A stretch of 64,000 nt of DNA. Source: Paenibacillus sp. BIHB 4019 (GTDB lineage Bacteria; Bacillota; Bacilli; Paenibacillales; Paenibacillaceae). Position numbers and translations under genes: made by a program. The notes beneath the pieces were generated by a model. It was not told the origin of the DNA and made no database searches. It was given only the letters and a program-made list of their open reading frames with translations. Positions 8,821 to 18,562 of the stretch are shown in pieces (within the stretch, counting starts at the first letter, position 1; each line of letters opens with the position of its first letter). The DNA lies in the NCBI RefSeq assembly GCF_002741035.1, contig NZ_CP016808.1, positions 2,368,001 through 2,432,000 of the forward strand. The letters are read 5' to 3'.

Positions 8821-10878
8821 ATGAATCGAGCCAATCCAAAGCAATTTTTCACAAAAATGTCTTTCCGAATTAAGCTTCCCGTCATGATCTGTTTACTAGT
8901 CAGCATTGTACTAGCGGGCACATGTATATTATGCTATCGCATTGCTGCAATTATGACTTTGGAAAACAGCAAGCATGAAATCGGTTCGACCTCGGACCGA
9001 ATTGGAGAAGAGCTGTATTCAAATATGGAGTTGGCTCAGCAGTCGGTATACTTGCTCTCTGTCCAAAAAACGATAATCGATGTCGTTAATTTGCATAATG
9101 GCAATTCCATGACAGAGGAACAGTTTTTCTCAGCTGACAATGAATTGATGAATAGCGTTAATGAGCAATTAACAACGAGCATCAAGGGAATGCAGGGTAC
9201 AGAAACGATACTGGTCATGGACAAAAACGGAATGATTGTCGCCAGCAACAATGATGGCGTATTGAATAACAGCCGCTCCGACCGGGATTATTTTATGCAG
9301 GCTATTACGGGGAAAGCCGTTGTCAGTGACGCGCTGGTATCCAAATCATCAGGCAATCTGGTTACGGTACTGGCTTCGCCCATTTTTGATAAGGATGGCT
9401 CCGTTCAAGGCGTAGTTGCCGTTACATTGGTCACGGACTTTTTCGTAAACAAGCTTAAAGATATACGGATTAATGACGAGGGCAAGGTCATGATTTTGGA
9501 TCGTTCAGGAACGACTCTCTATCATTCAGCAGACGCGTCGTTAATCGGTACGGTGCTTGAAACCGAAGACTATCATTCGGTGCTTGCGCTGCCAGCCAGC
9601 AGTGAAATCTTACGAGATGAGCTAAGCTTGCCAAGCCGGGTTGCCTTCTATTCCAAGACGCCGGTTTCCGATTGGTCGGTTATTATTGAAGATAGTATAA
9701 GTGATGTGGAAAAGCCGCTGAAAAATATGATGCAGCAGATGATTGTCGTTATGGTGGTTTCCATTCTGGTTTCAATTGCGGCGGGCATCTTGATTTCCAT
9801 GCTCGTCACGCGGCCAATCGTCCGTCTGACGAGGCTGTTCAAAACGATGGCCACGGGCGATTTGACGGTAACAGCTACAGGGAAATACAGCGGTGAATTC
9901 AAGGTGCTGGCGGACAGCTTCGACGTCATGGCCTTGCGCAATAAACAGCTGATTACGAGCATGAACAGCTCGATTGGCGTACTGAAGACCAGCATGTCAG
10001 AGCTGGATGAAACGTCGAAGAAAACGAATCATTCAATCGCTGAAACTTCCACAACGACGCAGGAAATTGCCAAGGCGATGGAATCGCAGGCCAATGATAC
10101 GGAATCAATTGTAGACAAGTTTCTGGAGGTTGGCGACAAAATTGCTGACGTAAGCAGCAAGTCGCAGGAAATTAGAACGAAGGCAGACTCCGTTGCCCAA
10201 GTATTCAAAGCCAACTATGAGGTTATCGAGGCATTGGTGGAAATCAATCATCGCAGCGAGTCGGAGGTGCGCAACATTTCCGAGGTCACCGCGCAGCTGG
10301 CGGAAAGCTCATCGGGCATCCGCCAAATTACTGGAGCGATTTCCGATATTGCGGCCCAGACGCAGCTGCTTGCATTAAATGCCTCGATTGAAGCAGCAAG
10401 AGCAGGAGAGCAGGGCCGCGGCTTTGCAGTCGTCGCCTCGGAAATTCGCAAGCTGGCGGAGCAGACTTCGCTGCAATCCCAAGATATTAATAAAATCGTC
10501 GCCCAGACGATTGAATACGTAGAGCGAAGCGATCGCAGCGTGAAGGCGATAGAGTCCATCTCGGAGCAGCACAACAGCAGTGTGCAGCAGACGCAGCAGA
10601 CCTTTGGCTACATTACCGACAATATTCGCGAAATTATTGAGCAGGTCAAGACGATTGCTGTCCAGCTGAAAGCGATTGAGCAGGATAAAGACGGCGTGCT
10701 TGGCGCAGCGCAAAGCTTGTCGGCTTCCGGCGAGCAGGTATCCGCTTCCGTGGAGGAAGTAACAGCAACGGTACAGGAGCAATCGGCAATGGTACAGAAC
10801 CTTGCGGAGATGGTTGAAACGATCGAAAGCTTGAGCAATGAGCTGGCGCAAGCAGCTGGCGAATTTAAAGTAGAATAA
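8821..10878 (+). CDS. Methyl-accepting chemotaxis protein with Cache sensor
   Basis: This 685-residue chemoreceptor has a membrane segment at about residues 18-42, a double-Cache extracellular ligand domain ([12 protein letters not shown], with [19 protein letters not shown]), a second membrane segment near 300-325, a HAMP domain, and a long coiled-coil signalling domain. The hairpin tip that contacts CheA/CheW is seen as [20 protein letters not shown] followed by [19 protein letters not shown]. It should relay an unknown small-molecule signal to the flagellar motor. It stands alone, with a hairpin after the stop. The start ATG has GAGGGGTATGACGAG upstream. Confidence 0.95.
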   Translation: MNRANPKQFFTKMSFRIKLPVMICLLVSIVLAGTCILCYRIAAIMTLENSKHEIGSTSDRIGEELYSNMELAQQSVYLLSVQKTIIDVVNLHNGNSMTEEQFFSADNELMNSVNEQLTTSIKGMQGTETILVMDKNGMIVASNNDGVLNNSRSDRDYFMQAITGKAVVSDALVSKSSGNLVTVLASPIFDKDGSVQGVVAVTLVTDFFVNKLKDIRINDEGKVMILDRSGTTLYHSADASLIGTVLETEDYHSVLALPASSEILRDELSLPSRVAFYSKTPVSDWSVIIEDSISDVEKPLKNMMQQMIVVMVVSILVSIAAGILISMLVTRPIVRLTRLFKTMATGDLTVTATGKYSGEFKVLADSFDVMALRNKQLITSMNSSIGVLKTSMSELDETSKKTNHSIAETSTTTQEIAKAMESQANDTESIVDKFLEVGDKIADVSSKSQEIRTKADSVAQVFKANYEVIEALVEINHRSESEVRNISEVTAQLAESSSGIRQITGAISDIAAQTQLLALNASIEAARAGEQGRGFAVVASEIRKLAEQTSLQSQDINKIVAQTIEYVERSDRSVKAIESISEQHNSSVQQTQQTFGYITDNIREIIEQVKTIAVQLKAIEQDKDGVLGAAQSLSASGEQVSASVEEVTATVQEQSAMVQNLAEMVETIESLSNELAQAAGEFKVE

Positions 10879-10890
10879 CGATACAGCCCC

Positions 10891-10930
10891 CTAAACACCC
10901 CTGTTCTATTAGTAGAACAGGGGTGTTTAG
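10891..10930 (+). terminator. Long hairpin after the chemoreceptor gene
   Basis: CTAAACACCCCTGTTCT pairs perfectly with AGAACAGGGGTGTTTAG around the loop ATTAGT (17 bp). The following bases are only weakly T-rich, so it may act as a terminator or an mRNA 3'-end stabiliser. Confidence 0.7.
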
Positions 10931-11068
10931 TTCGCCTAAATAAAGGAACTCATAGAGCGTGAAAATAAGCTATAATATAACAATAATCGATAAATATCGG
11001 GTTGAAGCGTGTGCGCTAGTTGCCTGCCAGGCAGGAAAACAGTTTGTTGCGAAAAGGAGATTGCGGCG

Positions 11069-12790
11069 GTGGATCACTTCAAAAATTTATTTGAGCTATC
11101 TTTTGACATGCTTGTGGTCATGGACTGCAACGGCCGCGTTGTGCACTATAACAGTGGCTTGCAGAAGATGCTGGGCTATCCTGTCTTATTGAATAGTATG
11201 AAAGATTTTTATTCGTATATGCATCCCGACGATATAGCTTCAATGGATGCTTTGGTTCCACAATTAATACAGGGTAGAGAGCTGAGCGGATACTTGAATC
11301 GATTCCGCTGCGCAGACGGCTCTTATAAATGGCTGCAATGGAATGTCTCGCTGGATCAAATCAATATGTATTTTTATGTCATAGGTCGCGATGTGCATCA
11401 TCAGAAAAGCTTCGAGCAGCATCTGGCGGCACAGGAGCTGTGGTATCGTTCCTGCCTCGACAATTTGCTGGATGGCTTCAGCTATTACAAGACAATCCGG
11501 GACGAATGCGGCGATATTATTGATTATCGGTCGGAGTACATGAATGATACCTTTTGCCGCATGATGAATTATTCGAAAGATGAAGCTGTGGGCCGGCTGT
11601 GGTCGCAGCTTTTTCCTGATTTTACAGAAGAGATCAGGGCGGTTCTGAAGCAGGTGACAAGCAGCGGCAAACCCGTTTTAAGGCAGGAGCGGGTATACAA
11701 TAAGTGGCTGACAGATGAGGAAAGCTATGATGTGCTCTATTATAAAATGGGGGATGGCTTCGCCTGCAGCTGGCGCAATGTGACGGAATATCGCCGGGCG
11801 CAGGAGCATCTGGAGCTTTCGAACCTGAAATTCACGAGTGCCTTTCACACGAATGCAACAATGAACTTTCTCATAGATTTGGAAACAGCGACGATTATAG
11901 AGATGAATCAGAAGTTCTCGCAGACGATTCGGCGGGGGCATTATTCCCATTTTGTAAGCAGTATTATGCAAGCGATTCCAGCTCAGGGGTTATTAGAGAA
12001 TATTGAGCTTCCCTTCCTGCGGCAGTCTGGAGATACGGGCTATGGCGTTATATCGGGCGAGGTGCTGGAGCTGAAGGACAAGCGTTATTTTCTCGCCTTT
12101 GCCATCGATATTACGGAGCTGCGCAAAGCCAAAAAGCATCTTCTACTCATGGACAAGCTGAACTTGCTCAGCTCTATGGCGGCAAGCATTGCCCATGAGG
12201 TGCGCAACCCGATGACGACGATTAAAGGATTTTTACAGCTGATGCAGAAAAATACGACGCTCGCCTCTTACCGCGATACGTTGAATTTAATGATTAGCGA
12301 GCTCGATCGCGCTAACGGCATTATTTCAGAATATTTATCGCTGGCGAATACCCGTTTTGTGCAAAAGGAACAGAAGCAGCTGGATGTCCTCGTTTCAAAT
12401 ATTTTACCGCTGCTGGAAGCGGATGCGGCCTACTCCAACATTTTAATTGTGCTTGATCTGCATGCTACGTCGCCGGTTAACGTGGAAGAAAAGGAAATTC
12501 GCCAGCTGCTGCTGAATTTGACGCGCAATGCGATCGAGGCGATGGAAAGCGGCGGCGAACTTACCATTCGGACGAGAATGGATCAAGGCAGCGTCATACT
12601 GGAAGTGGCCGATCAAGGCCATGGCATCCCGAAGGAGCATATTGAGGCGATTTTCACTCCTTTTTATACGACGAAAGAAACGGGAACCGGGCTTGGACTT
12701 GCGGTGTGCCGCAGCATTGCGGAGCATCATGGCGCCGATATCGAGATTGAATCAAGCGAGGAGGGGACGACATTCCGGGTCGTATTCTAG
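11069..12790 (+). CDS. PAS-domain histidine kinase, phosphorelay (Kin) type
   Basis: This cytoplasmic kinase of 573 residues has no membrane segments. PAS domains are visible at the N-terminus (FELSFDMLVVMDCNGRVVHY), at about 130-245 (CLDNLLDGFSYYKTI) and at about 255-350, then HisKA with SIAHEVRNPMTTIKGFLQLM and a HATPase_c domain ending with FTPFYTTKETGTGLGLAVC. The dimerisation motif closely resembles those of kinases that feed Spo0F in Bacillales, so a role in the sporulation phosphorelay or a related pathway is plausible but not shown. No response regulator is adjacent. I chose GTG 11069 because AAGGAGA precedes it by 8 bases; a GTG at 11009 lacks a ribosome binding site. Confidence 0.88.
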   Translation: MDHFKNLFELSFDMLVVMDCNGRVVHYNSGLQKMLGYPVLLNSMKDFYSYMHPDDIASMDALVPQLIQGRELSGYLNRFRCADGSYKWLQWNVSLDQINMYFYVIGRDVHHQKSFEQHLAAQELWYRSCLDNLLDGFSYYKTIRDECGDIIDYRSEYMNDTFCRMMNYSKDEAVGRLWSQLFPDFTEEIRAVLKQVTSSGKPVLRQERVYNKWLTDEESYDVLYYKMGDGFACSWRNVTEYRRAQEHLELSNLKFTSAFHTNATMNFLIDLETATIIEMNQKFSQTIRRGHYSHFVSSIMQAIPAQGLLENIELPFLRQSGDTGYGVISGEVLELKDKRYFLAFAIDITELRKAKKHLLLMDKLNLLSSMAASIAHEVRNPMTTIKGFLQLMQKNTTLASYRDTLNLMISELDRANGIISEYLSLANTRFVQKEQKQLDVLVSNILPLLEADAAYSNILIVLDLHATSPVNVEEKEIRQLLLNLTRNAIEAMESGGELTIRTRMDQGSVILEVADQGHGIPKEHIEAIFTPFYTTKETGTGLGLAVCRSIAEHHGADIEIESSEEGTTFRVVF

Positions 12791-12910
12791 CGGCCCGCCA
12801 AGCAGCGTACAATCCCATGATAAGCAGCCAATCGTTTGGGTGGATTAGGATATTTTCCCACACTAACGTTTTTTTGCTGATGAATGGTTTCGATTTAGCC
12901 TATATAGAAG

Positions 12911-12950
12911 AAATCCCCCTGATTACGCGAAAGCGTCCAGGGGGATTTCT
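12911..12950. terminator. Bidirectional intrinsic terminator between converging genes
   Basis: AAATCCCCCTG pairs with CAGGGGGATTT, with an inner ACGC-GAAA-GCGT hairpin. It lies between the kinase ending at 12790 and the oxidoreductase ending at 12989 on the other strand. T tracts are short on both sides. Confidence 0.75.
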
Positions 12951-12988
12951 TGATTTGACGTATTACGGGCTATAGAGTCGAATCAGCC

Positions 12989-14002
12989 TTAGCCCTCTTT
13001 CATAATCTCAGCAATTAATTCAAAAGAGCGAAGACGCGCTTGATGCTCATAAGCAGAGCCAGTTATCATCAGCTCGTCTGCGCCTGTCTTTTCAATAATG
13101 TCGGCTATTCTGCTGCGGACCGTTTCCTTGCTTCCAGCTACGCCGAAGCTGAATTTGCTGCGGACGACAACCTTCTCCTGCTCATTCCACAGTTCATCCA
13201 TATTAGCAACGGGCGGTTTCAGCTTGCTCGTCTGGCCGCGGATGAGGTGCAGAAACTGCTGCTCCTGCGAGGAAGCGAGAAAGCGAGCTTCTTCATCTGT
13301 ATCGGCGGCGAGAATATTAACGCCAATCATGACATGAGGCTGCTCCAGCGCCGCCGAAGGGCGGAAGCTGCTGCGGTACAAATGCAACGCCTGCATTAAA
13401 TAGTCTGGCGCAAAATGGCTGGCGAAAGCAAAAGGCAATCCCAGCTGCCCCGCTAGCTGGGCGCTAAAGCCGCTGGAGCCCAGCAGCCAGATCGGAATAT
13501 CGAGCCCTTCGCCGGGGAAGGCGCGAACCGCAGGAGCTCCTTCTTCTATAGAAGGGTTTAGAAAATGACGAAGCTCCCCCAGCAGCTCAGGGAAGTCTTG
13601 GCCGTTATTGCTATTAAGTCCGCGGCGCAGCGCGCGGGCAGTGGCCTGGTCTGAGCCTGGCGCACGCCCGAGTCCAAGATCAATGCGTCCCGGATACATC
13701 GAGGCGAGTGTGCCGAATTGCTCGGCAATCATAAGCGGCGCATGGTTGGGCAGCATAATGCCACCGGAACCGACGCGGATCGTGCTCGTGCCTTCGGCTA
13801 CATAGCCGATTAGAACAGAGGTAGCGGCGCTGGCAATGCCTTGCATATTGTGATGCTCAGCCAGCCAATAGCGCTGATAGCCCCAACGCTCAGCATGCTG
13901 GGCGAGATCGCGTGTATTTTTGAAAGCGTCGGTTGCATTGCCGCCTTCAACAACGGGAGCGAGATCAAGGATGGAAAGAGGAACGGTATGTGAATGGGTC
14001 AT
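12989..14002 (-). CDS. Luciferase-like (LLM class) flavin-dependent oxidoreductase
   Basis: This 337-residue soluble TIM-barrel monooxygenase is related to bacterial luciferase and uses reduced flavin. Typical features are the N-terminal [31 protein letters not shown], the [22 protein letters not shown] segment (shown in part), the [13 protein letters not shown] motif and the [19 protein letters not shown] segment. The substrate is unknown. It is divergent from the MarR regulator at 14194, and the flavin reductase at 16329 could supply reduced flavin, so it may belong functionally with that electrophile-response operon. AGGAGG lies upstream of the ATG at slightly long spacing. Confidence 0.9.
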   Translation of the reverse strand: MTHSHTVPLSILDLAPVVEGGNATDAFKNTRDLAQHAERWGYQRYWLAEHHNMQGIASAATSVLIGYVAEGTSTIRVGSGGIMLPNHAPLMIAEQFGTLASMYPGRIDLGLGRAPGSDQATARALRRGLNSNNGQDFPELLGELRHFLNPSIEEGAPAVRAFPGEGLDIPIWLLGSSGFSAQLAGQLGLPFAFASHFAPDYLMQALHLYRSSFRPSAALEQPHVMIGVNILAADTDEEARFLASSQEQQFLHLIRGQTSKLKPPVANMDELWNEQEKVVVRSKFSFGVAGSKETVRSRIADIIEKTGADELMITGSAYEHQARLRSFELIAEIMKEG

Positions 14003-14129
14003 AATAACAACAACCTCCTATACAGTAAATTGACTTGTAGGTCATACTCTCCATTATATCATAACGAATGCCAAGGATAGAGCAGACAGGCTGGTGTGAA
14101 AAGGGGATAAAAAAAGTTAAGGCAAAAGC

Positions 14130-14170
14130 TTGCAATTTATCTTTAATTGTAGTATCTTAAATTTAAGATA
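14130..14170 (+). promoter_or_regulatory. Promoter and MhqR-like operator of the MarR gene
   Basis: TATCTTAAATTTAAGATA at 14153-14170 is a perfect 18-bp palindrome. A promoter TTGCAA (14130-14135), 17-bp spacer, TATCTT (14153-14158) would place the operator over the -10 element. A related sequence recurs at 14721, upstream of the dioxygenase gene. The ATCT...AGAT half-sites resemble those I recall for B. subtilis MhqR. Autorepression by the regulator encoded next is inferred. Confidence 0.65.
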
Positions 14171-14193
14171 ATAAATGCAAGGAGGTGAGGGCA

Positions 14194-14670
14194 ATGAAAG
14201 AGGCAGACAGCAAGACGAAAGTGCCACATCAGGAAGCTGAAGACAGCGCTTTGAAGCTCTACATTGCGCTCAACCGGGCCAGCCAATGGATTAACGCCCA
14301 CGGCGACCGGGACATTCGCAAGCATGGCTTGAATCGTACAGAATTCGGCGTACTGGAAATGCTGTATCACAAAGGTCCGCAGCCTTTGCAGCAAATTGGC
14401 GGCAAGGTGCTGATGAGCAGCGGCAACATTACCTACGTCATAGATAAGCTTGAGAAGAAGCAGCTTGTGCAGCGTAGAGCTTCAGCTGATGATCGCCGGC
14501 TCATCTTCGCAGAAATAACGAGCCAAGGCACACAATTTATTGAGGAAGTATTCCCTGCACATGCAACCATTATTACAGAAGCGGTTAGCGGCTTGACGAC
14601 AGAGGAACAGAAGCTGGCAAGCGAGCTGCTCAAGAAGCTCGGCAGACACGCGCAGGATGCTTTTAAGTAG
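14194..14670 (+). CDS. mhqR: MarR-family regulator, MhqR-like
   Basis: This 158-residue winged-helix repressor carries LYIALNRASQWINAHGDRDI, the DNA-recognition region LQQIGGKVLMSSGNITYVID and the wing KKQLVQRRASADDRRLIFAEIT. In Bacillus the MhqR repressor controls dioxygenases and the hydrolase MhqD against quinones and hydroquinones, exactly the gene set that follows here. AAGGAGG lies upstream of the ATG at 14194; a GTG at 14185 overlaps that site and is unlikely. The family name rests on context and operator similarity. Confidence 0.85.
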   Translation: MKEADSKTKVPHQEAEDSALKLYIALNRASQWINAHGDRDIRKHGLNRTEFGVLEMLYHKGPQPLQQIGGKVLMSSGNITYVIDKLEKKQLVQRRASADDRRLIFAEITSQGTQFIEEVFPAHATIITEAVSGLTTEEQKLASELLKKLGRHAQDAFK

Positions 14671-14720
14671 AAGAGGCTTGGTATCCTGTATCGTCACTTC
14701 TTTCTCTCACTCAGGCCCAA

Positions 14721-14757
14721 TATCTTAATTTAAAGATTCTCAAATCCATGATATAAT
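14721..14757 (+). promoter_or_regulatory. Operator and promoter of the dioxygenase operon
   Basis: TATCTTAATTTAAAGATT at 14721-14738 shares its half-sites with the palindrome at 14153. A TATAAT follows at 14752-14757, with TTTAAA 17 bp upstream as a possible -35 that lies inside the operator. Binding here would block RNA polymerase. The pair of operators defines the likely regulon of the MarR protein. Confidence 0.65.
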
Positions 14758-14772
14758 AGAGGAGTGTTTATA

Positions 14773-15702
14773 ATGACACAACAAACAGCAGGCATTCACC
14801 ACATTACAGCTTTCGTATCGAGCGCACAGGCAACAGTTACTTTCTATGCGGGCGTACTTGCCCAACGGCTCGTGAAAAAAACAATCAACTTCGATGCTCC
14901 AGAAGTGTATCATCTGTATTTCGGAGATCAAGCCGGCAGCCCAGGGACAATCATGACCTTCTTCCCATTTGCACACGGTCGTAAAGGTGTGATTGGCGGA
15001 GGACAGGTTGGGGTAACCACTTATGTTGTTCCTGCGGGAGCGCTTGATTTTTGGAAAGAGCGTTTGGCAAAATATGAGGTTCCGTTCACCGAAACGGAGC
15101 GGTTCGGCGAGTCGTATGTACAGTTCGTTGACCCAGATGGCTTGCAGCTTGAGCTTGTAGCCCGGGAGGAAGGCCCGCTAAGCGATTGGTCTTACGCGGG
15201 AGTGCCGACAGATAAAGCCATTAAAGGCTTTGGCGGAGCAATTTTGTACAGCTCGGCTCCAGAGAAAACGTTCCGTTTGCTGGAACAGGTAATGGGACTA
15301 AGCAAAATCGGCGAGGATGCTGGTTATGCGCGTTTCAGATCATCCGCAGATATCGGGAATATCATTGATCTTCCGATTGAGCGTGTTGAGCCTGGACATG
15401 GCGGCTCCGGTACGGTCCATCATATTGCCTGGCGTGCGAAAGACGATGTAGAGCATGCGCTGTGGAGAAGCCATGTGGAGACTAATGGCTACCATCCTAC
15501 ACCAATAATCGACAGACAATATTTCCATGCGATTTATTTCCGCGAAGAAGGCGGCATATTATTCGAGATTGCAACTGATCCTCCAGGCTTTGCACGTGAC
15601 GAGGAGCCGGAACATCTCGGTGAAAAACTGATGCTGCCAGAATGGTTTGAACAGCATCGCGAGGATATTGTGCGGCTGCTTCCGCCTATTCAAGTACCGT
15701 AA
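14773..15702 (+). CDS. mhqO: Ring-cleaving dioxygenase of the glyoxalase fold, MhqO/MhqA type
   Basis: This 309-residue protein has two vicinal-oxygen-chelate modules, starting at GIHHITAFVSSAQATVTFYA and at about residue 150 (AIKGFGGAILYSSAPEKTF). Metal-ligand candidates include His in GIHHIT, His in TVHHIAWRA and Glu in ILFEIATDPPGF. Family members are thought to cleave or detoxify hydroquinone-type aromatics. The ATG at 14773 has GAGGAGTG upstream; a GTG at 14764 is too close to that site. It is the first gene of a three-gene operon under the operator at 14721. Confidence 0.92.
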   Translation: MTQQTAGIHHITAFVSSAQATVTFYAGVLAQRLVKKTINFDAPEVYHLYFGDQAGSPGTIMTFFPFAHGRKGVIGGGQVGVTTYVVPAGALDFWKERLAKYEVPFTETERFGESYVQFVDPDGLQLELVAREEGPLSDWSYAGVPTDKAIKGFGGAILYSSAPEKTFRLLEQVMGLSKIGEDAGYARFRSSADIGNIIDLPIERVEPGHGGSGTVHHIAWRAKDDVEHALWRSHVETNGYHPTPIIDRQYFHAIYFREEGGILFEIATDPPGFARDEEPEHLGEKLMLPEWFEQHREDIVRLLPPIQVP

Positions 15703-15720
15703 GTGAGAGGAGAATGGATA

Positions 15721-16332
15721 ATGAAACATATTTATCAGCAAGGCACGAACGCAGCGGCACCAGTTTTGGTGCTGCTGCACGGCACCGGAGGAACGGAGCG
15801 CGATTTGCTGCCGCTGGCTGGCCGAATTGACCCTACAGCATCGGTGCTAAGCATTAGAGGCAATGTACTAGAAAACGGATTATCCCGTTATTTCCGCAGA
15901 CTGGCCGAAGGTGTTTTTGACGAGGAGGACTTGGTGCTCCGCACGAAGGAGCTCCATGATTTTCTGGACCAGGCGGCAGTCGACTATGGCTTCGATCGCG
16001 AAAATCTCGTTGCTATCGGCTACTCCAATGGAGCCAATATTGCGGGCAGCCTGATGTTCCATTACAAGGACGCTTTCCGCGGAGCGATTTTGCATCATCC
16101 GATGGTGCCGCTTCGCAGCGTAGAGCTTCCCGATATGACCGGCATTTCCTGCTTCATCGGAGCCGGCCGCAATGACCAGATGTGCCCGCCGCAAGAGACG
16201 GAAGAGCTGCAAGCGATGCTTTCCGGCGCGGGAGCTGCGGTTAGCGTACATTGGGAAAACTACGGCCATCAGTTGACGGGCAGCGAAGTCGAAGCAGCCG
16301 CAGCTTGGTATGCCAAGGTCATTTGCCCATGA
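15721..16332 (+). CDS. mhqD: Alpha/beta hydrolase, MhqD type carboxylesterase
   Basis: This 203-residue cytoplasmic serine hydrolase has the oxyanion segment LVLLHGTGGTERDLLPLAGR, the nucleophile elbow GYSNGA, the acid Asp in GAGRNDQMCPP and the catalytic His in ENYGHQLT. MhqD is a conserved member of the MhqR regulon; its exact substrate is uncertain. GAGAGGAG precedes the ATG at 15721. The stop overlaps the start of the next gene as ATGA. Confidence 0.9.
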   Translation: MKHIYQQGTNAAAPVLVLLHGTGGTERDLLPLAGRIDPTASVLSIRGNVLENGLSRYFRRLAEGVFDEEDLVLRTKELHDFLDQAAVDYGFDRENLVAIGYSNGANIAGSLMFHYKDAFRGAILHHPMVPLRSVELPDMTGISCFIGAGRNDQMCPPQETEELQAMLSGAGAAVSVHWENYGHQLTGSEVEAAAAWYAKVICP

Positions 16333-16952
16333 TGATAACGATTGATCCGTCTGAACGCTCGGCCCGTGACAATTATAAGCTGCTTTCGGGCAGCATTATA
16401 CCACGGCCGATTGCTTTCGTGACGACGCTGTCTTCAGGCGGCGTACTCAATGCTGCGCCATACAGCTATTTCAATGTCGTATCGTCCAATCCGCCGCTGC
16501 TATCGGTTTCGGTACAGCGGAAGCAGGGCGGACAGCAGAAGGATACTGCCCGCAATGCAATAGAGGCAGGGGCGTTCGTCGTGCATATTGCCGACCAATC
16601 GTATATTGAACAGCTAAATGTAACGGCGGCTAATTTGCCGCCAGAGGAAAGCGAGGTTGCAGCGGCAGGGCTTACGCCGGTTCCGAGCGTTCGGATTGCC
16701 GTGCCTGGTGTAGCTGAAGCGAAAATCCGGATGGAATGCGTCCTGGAGAAGGCCATTCCGCTAGGCGGAACGGACGATGCGCCTGCCTGCGATTTGCTGA
16801 TTGGCAAGGTCGTATTTTATCATCTCGACGAGACGGTTTACGATGAGCGCGGTTATATTGACTCAGGCCGGCTTGCGCCTATTGCCAGACTTGCAGGCAG
16901 CGATTATGCAGGGCTTGGCGCACGTTTTTCCATTGACCGTCCAACCTCGTAA
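16329..16952 (+). CDS. Flavin reductase-like FMN-binding protein
   Basis: This 207-residue split-barrel flavoprotein starts MMITIDPSERSARDNYKLLS and contains SGSIIPRPIAFVTTLSSGG, APYSYFNVVSSNPPLLSVSV and the dimer-interface region near residue 160. Such proteins reduce FMN or bind it for partner oxygenases. It is coupled to the hydrolase gene by a four-base overlap, so it is the third gene of the electrophile-response operon. It could provide reduced flavin for the LLM oxidoreductase at 12989. A terminator follows at 17016. Confidence 0.9.
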   Translation: MMITIDPSERSARDNYKLLSGSIIPRPIAFVTTLSSGGVLNAAPYSYFNVVSSNPPLLSVSVQRKQGGQQKDTARNAIEAGAFVVHIADQSYIEQLNVTAANLPPEESEVAAAGLTPVPSVRIAVPGVAEAKIRMECVLEKAIPLGGTDDAPACDLLIGKVVFYHLDETVYDERGYIDSGRLAPIARLAGSDYAGLGARFSIDRPTS

Positions 16953-17015
16953 TCCGTTGCGCTTGCTGACATTCAATCAAGAAAGGCAGCAACTGCAAGC
17001 TGCAAGCTGGCAATA

Positions 17016-17066
17016 AAAAGAACCTTCGACCACGCCGTATTCGGTGTAGAGCGAAGGTTCTTTTGC
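17016..17066. terminator. Bidirectional intrinsic terminator
   Basis: AAAAGAACCTTCG pairs with CGAAGGTTCTTTT across a 23-base loop that may fold further. It separates the converging flavin reductase and peptidase T genes, with T-rich tails in both directions. Confidence 0.85.
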
Positions 17067-17101
17067 TATTAAAAGTTTAAACGCACATGACGTCTACGGT
17101 A

Positions 17102-18334
17102 TTAAGCTTCTGCTTCCGCAAGCTTAGCAATTTCTACGATAACTTGAACGGCTTTCAGCATATTGTCGACCGAAGCGTATTCATAACGGCCATGATAATT
17201 TTCCCCGCCGGTAAACACATTAGGGGTAGGAAGCCCCATGTAGGAAAGCTGCGAGCCATCAGTCCCGCCGCGAATCGGCTTAATATCCGGCTTAATGCCG
17301 AGATTCTCCATGGCCAGCTTCGCTTGATTTACGATGCCGATAACCGGTTCGATTTTATCCCGCATATTAAAATATTGATCCCGAATGTTCAGCTCTACAC
17401 TCGACTCGCCATATTTAAGCTTTAGCCCGCTGACGATGTCCGCCAGCTTCTGCTTGCGTCCCGCAAAGCCTTCTTGGTCAAAATCGCGGATAATATAGCG
17501 CAGCTCGGACTTCTCTACATCGCCGCTCATTTGAATCAAATGATAGAAGCCTTCGTAGCCTTCCGTGAACTCCGGCGCTTCATCAGCAGGAAGCTGACCG
17601 TGCAATTCCATGGCGATTTTCGCCGAATGGACCATTTTGCCCTTGGCCGTGCCGGGGTGGACGTTCGTGCCTTTGCAAATAATGTGAGCAGCGGCAGCAT
17701 TAAAGCTTTCGTATTGCAGCTCGCCAAGCGGCCCGCCATCCATTGTATAGGCATAATCGGCACCGAATGCGGCAACGTCGAAACGATGCGGCCCACGGCC
17801 GATTTCCTCATCCGGGGTAAAGGCGACACGGATTTTTCCATGCTTCACTTCCGGATGCTGAATCAAATGCACCATCGCTGTCATAATTTCGGCAATGCCC
17901 GCTTTATTGTCTGCGCCCAGCAGCGTCGTGCCATCGGTCGTAATTAGCGTGTGTCCCACATATTGGCTCAGCTCAGGCGAAGCGGACGGAGACAATACGA
18001 TAGACAACGCTTCGTTCAGTACAATGTCGCCGCCATCGTAGTTATCGACCACTTGCGGCTTTACATTTTCACCGGTAAAATCCAGCGCGGTATCAATATG
18101 GGCGAGAAAGCCAATCGTCGGCACCGTTTTGTCCGTATTGGCAGGCAGCGTAGCCATCACATACCCGTTCTCATCCACGGTTACCTCCTCCATGCCGATC
18201 TTCATCAGCTCTTCCACCAACTGGTCGGCAAGCGCCAGCTGGCCTGGGGTCGTCGGACAAGTCTCGCTGCGGTCATCCGATTGCGTGTTCACTTTGACAT
18301 AAGAAATAAAGCGTTCCATCAGTTCCTGTTTCAT
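17102..18334 (-). CDS. pepT: Peptidase T (tripeptide aminopeptidase)
   Basis: This 410-residue cytoplasmic M20-family dizinc peptidase removes the N-terminal residue of tripeptides. Zinc-site motifs are [53 protein letters not shown] and, near the end, [20 protein letters not shown]. The start ATG at 18334 follows AAAGGAGC at good spacing; a longer in-frame extension to 18451 runs into a repeat element and is not credible. The repeat pair at 18364-18562 sits in its upstream region. Confidence 0.95.
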   Translation of the reverse strand: MKQELMERFISYVKVNTQSDDRSETCPTTPGQLALADQLVEELMKIGMEEVTVDENGYVMATLPANTDKTVPTIGFLAHIDTALDFTGENVKPQVVDNYDGGDIVLNEALSIVLSPSASPELSQYVGHTLITTDGTTLLGADNKAGIAEIMTAMVHLIQHPEVKHGKIRVAFTPDEEIGRGPHRFDVAAFGADYAYTMDGGPLGELQYESFNAAAAHIICKGTNVHPGTAKGKMVHSAKIAMELHGQLPADEAPEFTEGYEGFYHLIQMSGDVEKSELRYIIRDFDQEGFAGRKQKLADIVSGLKLKYGESSVELNIRDQYFNMRDKIEPVIGIVNQAKLAMENLGIKPDIKPIRGGTDGSQLSYMGLPTPNVFTGGENYHGRYEYASVDNMLKAVQVIVEIAKLAEAEA

Positions 18335-18363
18335 GCTTCCATGCTCCTTTTTCCTCTTTTTCA

Positions 18364-18562
18364 AAATATAAGAATTTATAAGTTTACACGTATAAATAGG
18401 CTTATATTTCACCCGCGTAACGGAAGCTTTGCCGCCAAAGGACGGCTTCATCCGTTTACGCTTGAAATATAAGAAAGTATAAGTTTTCTCTTTATACTTA
18501 GCTTATATTTCTCGGACTGAAACGCGCCGCGCCGCCAGAGGACGGCAACAGCCGTTTCACTT
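18364..18562 (+). repeat. Two tandem copies of a ~100-bp palindromic intergenic repeat
   Basis: Copy 1 (18364-18464) and copy 2 (18465-18562) share the same plan: an AT-rich module bounded by AAATATAAG and CTTATATTT (able to form a hairpin), then a GC-rich module with GCCGCCA-AGGACGGC flanked by outer arms ending in CCGTTT. Other copies lie at 52932-53032, 56493-56586 (inverted), 30473-30530 (GC half) and, degenerate, at 3441 and 34376. No coding potential fits the repeat. It is in the leader region of pepT. Confidence 0.85.

Noticed and set aside
18335..18451. N-terminal extension of peptidase T
   Set aside because: It translates the palindromic repeat, lacks a ribosome binding site, and the ATG at 18334 has a good one and gives the normal family length.
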